Assembly (NCBI GenBank): GCA_029865225.1
Contig: JAOUHJ010000012.1
Span: 1 to 64,000 of the forward strand
Reading direction: 5' to 3'
Origin: Nitrospira sp.
GTDB lineage: Bacteria; Nitrospirota; Nitrospiria; Nitrospirales; Nitrospiraceae
DNA: 64,000 bases
Shown: positions 1 through 7,992 of the stretch, in pieces
Layout of the letters: every line of letters starts with the position of its first letter
Position numbering within the stretch: position 1 is the stretch's first letter
Made by a program: the position numbers and the translations under genes
Notes under the pieces: model-generated
Told to the model about the DNA's origin: nothing
The model's input: only the letters and a program-made list of their open reading frames with translations
The model's database searches: none

Positions 1-56
1 TCTCCCCTCGGTTCTCTGATCCCGTCATAATGCGATCAAACTGAAAGGATAATGTA

Positions 57-1343
57 GTGGATACGTCTGCTCAACGCAGTTTTCACGCTCTCGGTTTGTC
101 CGAGGCTCTTTTACGCGACCTAGCGGAAGCTGGGTTTGCCTCACCCACTCCCATTCAAGAACAAGCCATCCCTCCGGCTCTAGCTGGACGAGATGTGATC
201 GGATGCGCTCAGACTGGCACCGGTAAAACGGCGGCGTTTGTGATTCCGATTGTCGAACGCCTGGCTACCCTCCCGAAGGGGCAGCCAAAGGCGCTGATCC
301 TCGCGCCGACGCGCGAACTCGCCTTGCAGACGCTGGCCACGATTGAGAAGCTCGGGCGGAGTCGAGGCATCTCCGCCACTGTCATTGTGGGAGGAGCTGA
401 CATGCAAGCGCAGGTGCGAGGTTTGCGGCAGCGACCGGACATCTTAGTGGCGACGCCTGGTCGACTTCTTGATCACATGTGGAACGGCACGATTTTATTG
501 TCGTCCATGAAGATGTTGGTATTGGATGAGGCGGATCGGATGTTGGATATGGGCTTTGCCCCGCAAATCAATCAGATTCTTGATGCCTTGCCTGAGGAGC
601 GACAGACCTTACTCTTTTCGGCCACATTGCCGGCGGATCTTGCCCGGTTGGTTCAAGCCAGCGTCAGGAATCCTGTGCGTGTCATGGTTGCCCCTTCGGC
701 GACGACGGCGGACGGAGTGACTCAAGCGATCCATTATACATCCCACACCGATAAGTCCGATCTTCTCTTATCCCTCCTAGGGGCCGATAAGGATACGGCC
801 TTGGTTTTCACGAGGACGAAGCATCGGGCGGATCGGTTGGGTCGCATGTTGGGTCGCGCGGGCCATCGAGTGGCGATCTTGCATGGAGGCCGAAGTCTGT
901 CACAGCGACGTGCGGCGCTAGAGGGGTTTAAACGCGGAGCATTTCGGGTGCTAGTTGCGACGGATATCGCTGCTCGAGGGATTGATGTCGCGAACATCGG
1001 CCACGTGATCAATTTTGATTTGCCCAATTGTCCGGAGGATTATGTGCATCGTATCGGACGGACGGCGAGGATGAAGACGACCGGTCGCGCAACGAGCTTT
1101 GTGACAGGTGAAGATCGGTCTCAACTTCGAGACATCGAGCGGCTGTTGGGGCAAGCTGTTCCGCTTGCCGCTGGGAGTGGGGCGCCGCCATCTGCTGTGA
1201 ATGATGGAGCCAGACAAGTCCGTCGTCATGAGCATTCCTCCGCCAATCATATGAAGAGTACAGGACGGTACCGTCGTCCGATGTCGAGAGGTGCTCATGC
1301 TGGATCTTCAACTCCCAATCCTTCTTCGACAAGACATTCGTAA
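57..1343 (+). CDS. DEAD-box ATP-dependent RNA helicase (RhlE-like)
   Basis: ATP-dependent RNA helicase that remodels structured RNA, probably in ribosome assembly or mRNA turnover. Both RecA-like domains are visible: Q-motif region (PTPIQEQAIP), Walker A AQTGTGKT, PTRELALQ, TPGRLLDH, DEAD and SAT in domain 1 (about residues 20-210), then HRIGRTAR in domain 2 (to about 355). The last 70 residues are basic and low in complexity, as in RhlE-type tails. Translation starts at GTG, with AAAGGA about eight bases upstream. The following PilZ gene is separated by a strong hairpin. The RhlE subfamily is inferred from length and tail; the helicase call is firm. Confidence 0.95.
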   Translation: MDTSAQRSFHALGLSEALLRDLAEAGFASPTPIQEQAIPPALAGRDVIGCAQTGTGKTAAFVIPIVERLATLPKGQPKALILAPTRELALQTLATIEKLGRSRGISATVIVGGADMQAQVRGLRQRPDILVATPGRLLDHMWNGTILLSSMKMLVLDEADRMLDMGFAPQINQILDALPEERQTLLFSATLPADLARLVQASVRNPVRVMVAPSATTADGVTQAIHYTSHTDKSDLLLSLLGADKDTALVFTRTKHRADRLGRMLGRAGHRVAILHGGRSLSQRRAALEGFKRGAFRVLVATDIAARGIDVANIGHVINFDLPNCPEDYVHRIGRTARMKTTGRATSFVTGEDRSQLRDIERLLGQAVPLAAGSGAPPSAVNDGARQVRRHEHSSANHMKSTGRYRRPMSRGAHAGSSTPNPSSTRHS

Positions 1344-1363
1344 AGTGTAAAAACAGTTCGCAA

Positions 1364-1404
1364 AATCTACCTCGTGGGATACAGTATCCCTCACGAGGTA
1401 GATT
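1364..1404 (+). promoter_or_regulatory. Long hairpin that pairs the Shine-Dalgarno of the next PilZ gene
   Basis: A near-perfect inverted repeat: AATCTACCTCGTG plus GGATAC on the left pairs with GTATCC, a two-base bulge and CACGAGGTAGATT on the right. The stem is about 17-19 bp with a tiny loop. The right arm contains GAGG, the only plausible Shine-Dalgarno for the ATG at 1408. There is no U tract after it, so it does not look like a standard terminator. It could limit translation of the PilZ gene, act as an attenuator, or stabilise the 3' end of the helicase mRNA. Confidence 0.7.
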
Positions 1405-1407
1405 GGC

Positions 1408-1788
1408 ATGCAGCTGGTTCCTCAGCAGAAGCTGGCGCGAAACAAAGCTCGGCAGTATTCCAGGGTTCGCATCCCAACGCCGTTCAGCTGCTCGGTATCT
1501 TCTCAAACAACACGAGGGTGGTTCCGGAAGCCGGTCCATGACGTTGGCTTGGTGTATGACCTATCGCTGCACGGCGCCTGCGTCAGTACCGATGCAGCCA
1601 TCAAACCAGGCGATCAGGTTTCTCTCGTGCTTCGATTGAACAAGAGTACCCCTCCGGTTGAGGTGGCGATGGCCACCGTGTGTTGGACAAACTATCAATT
1701 CCATGGACTTGCGTTCAGTGCGCTTTCAGAAGCGTCTTTGAACCGGTTGGCCGAGTACATGGGTCTCTCTGGTTTAGCGAAGGAGTAG
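1408..1788 (+). CDS. PilZ domain protein
   Basis: Small 126-residue protein that is essentially one PilZ domain, the usual receptor for cyclic di-GMP. The RxxxR-type motif is seen as RQYSRVR near residue 16, followed by DLSLHGA near residue 50, matching the D/N-x-S-x-x-G signature. PilZ proteins control motility, pili or exopolysaccharide; the target here is unknown. A second PilZ gene follows after three bases, so the two are probably cotranscribed tandem paralogues. The start codon sits right after a hairpin that includes its ribosome binding site. Confidence 0.85.
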   Translation: MQLVPQQKLARNKARQYSRVRIPTPFSCSVSSQTTRGWFRKPVHDVGLVYDLSLHGACVSTDAAIKPGDQVSLVLRLNKSTPPVEVAMATVCWTNYQFHGLAFSALSEASLNRLAEYMGLSGLAKE

Positions 1789-1791
1789 AAT

Positions 1792-2190
1792 ATGGATGAT
1801 CCAGATTTCAAGCCGCTCGGTGTTCACGGCACGCCGCAATTACGAAAATATCCTCGCGTGCGGGTATCCGCTCCGTTCCCCTGTGCACTGGCACGAGTGG
1901 GTTTGGTCAAAAAAGGAGCAGTTGAGCAGGGATTGGGCATTATCTACGACCTCTCCACCAAAGGGGTACGTGTCATGACCGAAGCCGTGATCACACCTGG
2001 AGACCGGATCGCGATGCAGTTACGATTACCTGATCAGGCCGCATCAATGGTCATCAAAACTGCCACCGTCAGGTGGGGCAAAGAACACACGTATGGAGTG
2101 GAGTTCGAAGGGTTATCTCCGAGCGACAACAAACATATTCTGGCCTTCATGACCCACCAGTCCAAGTCTGGCCCGACGGTCGTGGCCTAA
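1792..2190 (+). CDS. PilZ domain protein, second copy
   Basis: 132-residue PilZ protein directly after the first, with matching motifs RKYPRVR (about residue 19) and DLSTKG (about residue 51). The copies share layout (PFPCAL versus PFSCSV after the arginine motif) but are clearly diverged, so the duplication is old. Likely a cyclic di-GMP receptor. The ATG begins three bases after the stop of the upstream gene and GGAG lies within that gene's last codons, consistent with coupled translation. Confidence 0.87.
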   Translation: MDDPDFKPLGVHGTPQLRKYPRVRVSAPFPCALARVGLVKKGAVEQGLGIIYDLSTKGVRVMTEAVITPGDRIAMQLRLPDQAASMVIKTATVRWGKEHTYGVEFEGLSPSDNKHILAFMTHQSKSGPTVVA

Positions 2191-2235
2191 CCTTGTTAGG
2201 CTGATCTCCGAAGCTAACCGAATGCACCAAGAGAC

Positions 2236-3468
2236 TCAACGTCCATTGCTTTCGGGGAGAGACACGAACTGCTTACGGAAGCCGACGACCTTCACGAGGT
2301 AATCTCTGGTTTCCTGGTACGGCAGGTTGTTCCGTAATCGGTCGTAGACGGCCGGAGGCTCGAGGCTGTTAATTTGATTGACGGCGGATACGGAGTTATT
2401 GCCAAATGTCTTGAACACATTTCCGGAACCTGTGTTATAGGCTGAGATGACGCAATATTCCCGCGAGACCTCGTTGTCGATCTGTTCAAGTAAATTGTAA
2501 GATAGGACATTGAGATAGGCACTGCCGAGCTCAATGTTGTTCTCCGGGTCGAACAGATATTCGCGCGATGGTATTGTATCTTTTCCTTTGGCTTTTCGAT
2601 ACGCATCGCGACCTCCACTGCTTGGCACCAACTGCATCAGCCCATAAGCCGGGGCGGAACTCACGGCAAAAGGGTTGAAGTTACTTTCCGTTCGAATGAC
2701 CGCAAAAATTAGACTCGGACTGATCTTAAACTGTTCCGCATACTTGGTGACGGTTGCGCGGTACTTCTCGGCTTGCCGGTTCGAGAAATTCGCCACCATC
2801 CTGATCTCGACCACCAGTGCCTGCTTCGCCGCTCCGTTCTGATCCACCGGTCGTGTCTCGGCGCTATTGAGCGTTGAAGCCGCAAATGCTTCCGCTTGGG
2901 CTGGGGTGCGGATTGGCTGTCCTTGTTGGTCCAGCACCAGACCTAATAAATATGGAGGCCGCTCACTCGTGAGCGTCACGGCTTTGTCGGAAAATAGATC
3001 GACGGAGCGTGGGTCGTCCGGAGTCAGCAAGGTCGTGACGATGGCGTTCTTTAAACTTTCTTTCGGCGCTTTCTCGTCCAGAGTCTCCACCACAATTGAC
3101 CCATTGTCGAAGTCGACGACGCTCCGGCTCATGTAATTCTGCGTGTACTTCACATACTTCTTTTGTTCCGGAACCTTGATTTCTTTCTCACCCCACGTCT
3201 GTCGGACTCGCCCCGTGAGGGCTGTCATGATCGTGTTGAAGTCTCGTTGAATCGTCCTCAGATCCCGAAGTACGGCCTGGGGATCACGCTGATAGGCATC
3301 AACCCGCTCTTTGACGAGTAGCTTAGGGTCCTTGCCCGTGGCAAGGTCGAGGACGGTTCTGCCGGTACGGCTACCAAGCACACGTTCTGTATTTGTGAGC
3401 GTACGGTCGAGGGATTCGCACCCGGCAAGAAGAATTAACGATGCTACAAGGAGCTTGGATAATCGCAT
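2236..3468 (-). CDS. mltC: Membrane-bound lytic murein transglycosylase, MltC-like lipoprotein
   Basis: Cleaves the glycan strands of peptidoglycan between MurNAc and GlcNAc. The N-terminus is a lipoprotein signal ending LLAGCES, so it should be tethered to a membrane. The middle third resembles the MltC-specific N-terminal domain (DUF3393), and the C-terminal SLT domain begins around residue 240. In that domain VIRTESNFNPFAVS carries the catalytic Glu, followed by AYGLMQLVP and the YN-G pattern of the fold. The start ATG has AGGAG upstream. Transcribed leftward after pilB, with which it may share an mRNA. The MltC subtype is less certain than the transglycosylase function. Confidence 0.88.
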   Translation of the reverse strand: MRLSKLLVASLILLAGCESLDRTLTNTERVLGSRTGRTVLDLATGKDPKLLVKERVDAYQRDPQAVLRDLRTIQRDFNTIMTALTGRVRQTWGEKEIKVPEQKKYVKYTQNYMSRSVVDFDNGSIVVETLDEKAPKESLKNAIVTTLLTPDDPRSVDLFSDKAVTLTSERPPYLLGLVLDQQGQPIRTPAQAEAFAASTLNSAETRPVDQNGAAKQALVVEIRMVANFSNRQAEKYRATVTKYAEQFKISPSLIFAVIRTESNFNPFAVSSAPAYGLMQLVPSSGGRDAYRKAKGKDTIPSREYLFDPENNIELGSAYLNVLSYNLLEQIDNEVSREYCVISAYNTGSGNVFKTFGNNSVSAVNQINSLEPPAVYDRLRNNLPYQETRDYLVKVVGFRKQFVSLPESNGR

Positions 3469-3576
3469 GACGTCGATACTCCTGTTAAACGGGGCGGCAT
3501 TCTACACGGTTGTGGATAGGAAGTGAAAGGGCCAGTTCCAAGAAAAATGGAGTTGCAATCGCGCGGACCTTGAACG

Positions 3577-5898
3577 CTACTTAATCGCCACCGCTTTGAC
3601 TTCTTTGTAGGTGGTGTGACCTTGCATGACCTTGTGGATTCCGTCTTGGACGAGCGTCGTCATACCTTCCTGGAGGGCTGTTTTCAGCATATCCTCGGTG
3701 CGCGCTTTCATTTGCACCATACGTTTCATTTCATCCGTGCCAAGGAGCAGCTCGTGGAGGGCGACGCGCCCCTTGAAGCCGGAGCGATTGCATGTCTCGC
3801 AGCCTTTTCCGCGCGAAAGCCGGAACGCATTATCTTGCTTGATGCCGAGCTTGTCCCAATACTCAGGGCCGTAGCCTAATCGGAGTTCTTCATACTCTTC
3901 TTTGGTTCCGATGTATTGCTCTTTGCATTCCTTGCATATTCTACGAGCCAGACGTTGCGCGAGGACGCCTAACATGGCATCGGCAAAGCTGAACGGATCA
4001 CAACCCATGTCAAGGAGTCGGGTGACGGTTTCGACGGCGCTGTTGGTGTGGAGTGTGCTGAGGACAAGGTGACCGGTCAACGATGCTTCAATGCCAGTGT
4101 CAGCGGTTTCCTTATCCCGCATTTCTCCCACCATGATGACGTCGGGGTCGGCCCGGAGAAATGCGCGCATGGCTGCAGCGAAGGTAAGGCCGATCTTCGG
4201 CTGGACTTGTACTTGGCGAAGGCCGTACTGCGTGATTTCGACTGGATCCTCGGCCGTCCATATCTTGATGTCCGGAGTATTGATGTTGCCCAACACCGAG
4301 TGGAGCGTCGTCGTTTTTCCTGAACCGGTCGGACCGACACAGAGAATGATGCCGTATGGTCTTTCGGAAATTTCCTTCAACACTTTGAGGTTGCGTTCGG
4401 AGAATCCCATTTTATCAAGTGGCAGTGGTTCGCTTGCCGCAAGGATACGCATTACCACGTCTTCGTTGTATCCGGCGGTGGGGAGCGTCGCGACACGGAG
4501 CTCAATTTCTTTCGACTCCGAGAGCTTGAACTTGATTTTCCCATCCTGAGGTTTCCGGCGCTCGGCGATATCCAAACTGGCCATGATCTTGAGCCGAGAC
4601 ACGATCGCACGGCGATAGCTCTGCGGGATCTTCATGTACTCGAAGCATTCACCGTCAACTCGGAAACGCACGAGCGTTTCGCGTTTCTCTCCGTAGGGCT
4701 CGATGTGAATGTCCGAGGCATTTTGGCGGTAGGCATCGGCAATGATTTGGTTGGCCAGCCGGACGATGGCGCTGTCGTTTTCGTCCAGCCCTCCACCCAA
4801 ACCGGAGTCTTCCATCGCCTCGGCCTGAGCCTCGGTGACCAGTTCTCCGAGAATGTCGGATACATTCTCATCGAGCTTGCGTCCTCCGCCATCCCCTCCC
4901 TGTCCGGTCGCTGAGCCAAGAAACTGCGAGATGTCTCGGCGGAGGCTCACGGCGAAGCGGATATTCAGGCCAGGGAATGTGCGTTTGATATCCTGAACAC
5001 GGTCAAGATCGCCTGGATCGTCGGTCAGAATTTCGATGGCCGTACGATCGCGCTTCAGCGGCATCCAGTGGTTTTTCTTCAGATAGTCGACATTCAGATT
5101 TTTCAAGAGCTCCACGTCGACGATCGTTCGCTCGCTGTACTCGATATAGGGGCACTTATAAAACTGGGCCAGCGATTTACCGATATCAATCTTGGGGACT
5201 TTGTATTTTTCAATGAGGATACTCTCAAGGTCGTTCATGCCCTTTCGAGAGTCGGCGATAGCCTGGTCGAGCTCATTTTGCGTGATCCGGCTATTACTCA
5301 CCAGGAGGTCAAATTTGGTGGGATTCTTTTTTGAGATCTTTCGAAGGTTGAAGAATGCAATCCCGAGCGCCTTCGCAATTTCATCGACCGATTCTTCATC
5401 TTTTCGGGTAAACCGACTCCCGCTCTTCTTGTTGAGGAGTTGAAGCACTCCCATCAAGTATTTATTGTCGGCGACGATCGGGTACGTCAGCACCTGTTTG
5501 GTTTTGAACCCGGTCCGTTTGTCGTAGGAGGTATCATGAACGAGAGCGGGGTGAGTGGCCTTGAGCTCCGCCATGTTGTACGCATCGGCGATGTTCACTG
5601 GACGGAGGTACTTGGCGCAGAAGCCGGGCAGACTCTGCTCGGTAATGGGGATACGGACTTCCTCAACACCGTCGATGTGGGGAACTTTGGAGAAAATCTC
5701 TTTTTTGTCGGTGTCGAACGCGAAGAGGGTTAAATCTTCTGCGTCGAACAAACTGAGGATATCTTTGTGCAGGTCCAGAAGGATTTGATCGAGATTGTTG
5801 GCCGCATGAATTTGAGTGGTAATGCGTTTGACATGCTCTGCGTGCTCAACCTTTTGTTGTAATTCCTGGACGTTGGGAGTTATGGGCTTGGCTTGCAT
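3577..5898 (-). CDS. Type IV pilus assembly ATPase PilB/GspE family with N-terminal GAF domain
   Basis: Motor ATPase of the type IV pilus or type II secretion family. Residues 25-180 look like a GAF sensory domain (PIVADNKYLMGVLQLLNKK). A MshEN/T2SSE N-domain follows at about 200-340, then the ATPase core. The core has Walker A GPTGSGKTTT, the Asp and His box region (LRADPDVIMVGEMRD, GHLVLSTLHTN) and the zinc tetracysteine formed by CKEC and CETC. At 773 residues it is longer than PilB (about 570) because of the GAF domain. No other pilus genes adjoin it, so its partner machine lies elsewhere. GAF domains often bind nucleotides or small ligands; the ligand here is unknown. Confidence 0.9.
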   Translation of the reverse strand: MQAKPITPNVQELQQKVEHAEHVKRITTQIHAANNLDQILLDLHKDILSLFDAEDLTLFAFDTDKKEIFSKVPHIDGVEEVRIPITEQSLPGFCAKYLRPVNIADAYNMAELKATHPALVHDTSYDKRTGFKTKQVLTYPIVADNKYLMGVLQLLNKKSGSRFTRKDEESVDEIAKALGIAFFNLRKISKKNPTKFDLLVSNSRITQNELDQAIADSRKGMNDLESILIEKYKVPKIDIGKSLAQFYKCPYIEYSERTIVDVELLKNLNVDYLKKNHWMPLKRDRTAIEILTDDPGDLDRVQDIKRTFPGLNIRFAVSLRRDISQFLGSATGQGGDGGGRKLDENVSDILGELVTEAQAEAMEDSGLGGGLDENDSAIVRLANQIIADAYRQNASDIHIEPYGEKRETLVRFRVDGECFEYMKIPQSYRRAIVSRLKIMASLDIAERRKPQDGKIKFKLSESKEIELRVATLPTAGYNEDVVMRILAASEPLPLDKMGFSERNLKVLKEISERPYGIILCVGPTGSGKTTTLHSVLGNINTPDIKIWTAEDPVEITQYGLRQVQVQPKIGLTFAAAMRAFLRADPDVIMVGEMRDKETADTGIEASLTGHLVLSTLHTNSAVETVTRLLDMGCDPFSFADAMLGVLAQRLARRICKECKEQYIGTKEEYEELRLGYGPEYWDKLGIKQDNAFRLSRGKGCETCNRSGFKGRVALHELLLGTDEMKRMVQMKARTEDMLKTALQEGMTTLVQDGIHKVMQGHTTYKEVKAVAIK

Positions 5899-6102
5899 CC
5901 GACTCTGCTTTCGCTGCCGTTGAGACGCGGAACAATCGGGTTGCGCGCTGGATCAGAAGACCCTTGCTTCGCGATCGCGGCCCACCGTTGTGAATCGAGT
6001 TTCAGTCTAGCCGAAAGAGACGGGAAGGCAAGGAAAAGACATTTTCCATCGAAGGAAGATCAACGATTGGCGAGGGAGGAGTAGTGCGTGCGCGTAGCCG
6101 TC
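5899..6102. other. Intergenic spacer between proS and pilB
   Basis: About 200 bases between the proS stop and the pilB start, both leftward. No open frame with a ribosome binding site, no clear hairpin and no recognisable promoter hexamers were found. The short ORF in the track here is read from the opposite strand and has no supporting signal. Confidence 0.5.
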
Positions 6103-7821
6103 TCACCGAACAGATGGATCATGCTCGAGGCGAAGTGTTTTTAGGTGGTCGACCAGATCGTGAGGGGCTATCCGAGACTTGAGTCCTCCCTTCCGGATCT
6201 TGATCTCCACGATTCCATCGGCGAGGCCCTTGTCGCCAATGACGACCTGAAAGGGGATTCCGATCAGATCGGCGTCATTGAATTTTACCCCTGCTCGATC
6301 AGGACGATCGTCCCAGAGGACCTCAAAGCCTGCATTCTCTAATTCTGGGTAGAGCCGGGCAGCGGTTTCGGTCGTCTTTTCGGATTGGCTGACCGTCAAC
6401 AAGTGAACATGAAACGGTGCAATGGGAAACGGCCAGATGATGCCTTTGTCGTCGTGATGTTGTTCGATCGCTGCGGCGGCTGTGCGTCCCACACCGATGC
6501 CGTAACAACCCATGATGGCTAAGCGCTCTTTGCCTTGCTCATCGAGGATGGTGGCGTTCATTTTCTGACTGTACTTGGTGCCGAGCAAGAAGACTTGTCC
6601 AACTTCGATTCCCTTGGCGAGCGTCAACACACCAGGACCACGAGAGGATGGATCGCCGGCTTGCACATTCCGAAGGTCGGCAAATTGTTCAACGGAAAAA
6701 TCGCGACCGACGTTAGCGTTCTGGTAGTGTGTGTCGGCCTTGTTGGCCCCGACCACGACGTTTTTTATTCCTTCGACGGCCCGATCGGCGAGAATGCGAA
6801 CCTGCTGCAACCCGATCGGTCCTGCAAATCCGGGGGGGCACCCTGTGAGACGCTGTACGGTGTCAGGATCCGCCAATGTGACATCCGTCACCTGGAGCAA
6901 CCGCGCCAGTTTGACTTCGTTGACTTCATGATCTCCCCGGATCAAGACAGCAACAGATTCGGTTCCGGATCGATACAGTAATGTCTTCACCAGTTGCCGA
7001 GATGAAACCCTTAAAAAAGCTGTGACCTCTTCTACCGTCCGACGCTGAGGCGTTTCAACAGCAGTCAGCGGGAGTAACGCACTTGTATCTGCTTCAGTGG
7101 GGGGGCATGCCTCAGCTCGTTCAAGGTTGGCGGCATAGGATCCCTCCGTACTGTATACGACGGTTGCTTCACCTGTTTCGGCGAGCACCATGAACTCATG
7201 CGAGACATCCCCACCGATCAGCCCCGTGTCTGCTTCTACAGGTCGGAAGGTCAGGCCGCAGCGTGTGAATATCCTGGTATAGGCGTCATACATGTTCTGG
7301 TAGCTGACCTTGGCGCCGGCTTCATCAAGGTCAAAGCTATAGGCGTCTTTCATAATGAATTCACGCCCTCGCATGAGACCAAAGCGGGGACGGATTTCGT
7401 CTCGGAATTTGGTTTGGATTTGATAAAAGTTCAACGGGAGCTGGCGATACGAACGCACTTCTCGCCGGAAGAGATCCGTGATGACTTCTTCATGAGTCGG
7501 ACCTAAACAGAAATCACGTTCGTGACGATCCTTGAACCGTAAGAGCTCCTTCCCGTAGTAATCCCAACGAGCGGTTTCTTTCCAGAGTTCCGCAGGGGAC
7601 GCGATCGGCATCAGCAGCTCCTGCGCGCCGGCTCGATTCATCTCCTCGCGGATGATCTGCTCAATCTTCCGGATGACCCGTAGGCCGAGCGGAAGATAGG
7701 TATAGATCCCTGCCGCGACCTTGCGGATCAGCCCCGCGCGCAACATCAATCGATGGCTGACGGTTTCGGCTTCTCCGGGATCGTCCCGTAGCGTAGGAAT
7801 TAACAATTGGGACATCTTCAT
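6103..7821 (-). CDS. proS: Prolyl-tRNA synthetase
   Basis: Class II synthetase that charges tRNA-Pro. The N-terminal catalytic part shows the bacterial form: RAGLIRKVAAGIYTYLPLG, then LGPTHEEV (motif 2 region) around residue 107. The bacterial-type editing insertion (YbaK-like, about residues 225-385) follows, with GCYGIGVGRT as motif 3 and a C-terminal anticodon-binding domain. Length 572 is normal for the long bacterial type. It is the last gene of the uppS-cdsA-dxr-rseP-proS order and is separated from rseP by the 127-bp repeat, which may split transcription. Confidence 0.97.
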   Translation of the reverse strand: MKMSQLLIPTLRDDPGEAETVSHRLMLRAGLIRKVAAGIYTYLPLGLRVIRKIEQIIREEMNRAGAQELLMPIASPAELWKETARWDYYGKELLRFKDRHERDFCLGPTHEEVITDLFRREVRSYRQLPLNFYQIQTKFRDEIRPRFGLMRGREFIMKDAYSFDLDEAGAKVSYQNMYDAYTRIFTRCGLTFRPVEADTGLIGGDVSHEFMVLAETGEATVVYSTEGSYAANLERAEACPPTEADTSALLPLTAVETPQRRTVEEVTAFLRVSSRQLVKTLLYRSGTESVAVLIRGDHEVNEVKLARLLQVTDVTLADPDTVQRLTGCPPGFAGPIGLQQVRILADRAVEGIKNVVVGANKADTHYQNANVGRDFSVEQFADLRNVQAGDPSSRGPGVLTLAKGIEVGQVFLLGTKYSQKMNATILDEQGKERLAIMGCYGIGVGRTAAAAIEQHHDDKGIIWPFPIAPFHVHLLTVSQSEKTTETAARLYPELENAGFEVLWDDRPDRAGVKFNDADLIGIPFQVVIGDKGLADGIVEIKIRKGGLKSRIAPHDLVDHLKTLRLEHDPSVR

Positions 7822-7865
7822 GGCGTAGTGGTGGTTAGGATATGAGTCGAACGGTGGAAGAGTTT

Positions 7866-7992
7866 ACAGAATGCTCAAACGAGTCATCTAACGAGGCCGC
7901 AGGCGAAAAGAAACCGGAGGCGTACCCTCTGGGGTACGTTGAGGATTTCTTGGAGCCGAGAACGAGGTTAGGGACTTGTTTCAGCATTCTGT
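7866..7992 (-). repeat. 127-bp palindromic repeat, copy 1 (in rseP-proS gap)
   Basis: Imperfect palindrome with 20-base ends ACAGAATGCTCAAACGAGTC and GACTTGTTTCAGCATTCTGT (two mismatches as inverted repeats) and a central GTACCC/GGGTAC stem. Read on the minus strand it aligns end to end with the repeat at 39934-40060: same length, same order of blocks (ATGCTGAAA, CGTTCTCG, CTCAACGTAC, TGCGGCCT). It fills the gap up to the base next to the rseP stop codon. No coding potential. Probably a REP- or MITE-like mobile element, or a structured RNA processing site. Confidence 0.75.

Noticed and set aside
7866-7992. CRISPR-like repeat
   Set aside because: Only one copy here and one 32 kb away; palindromic with no spacer array.
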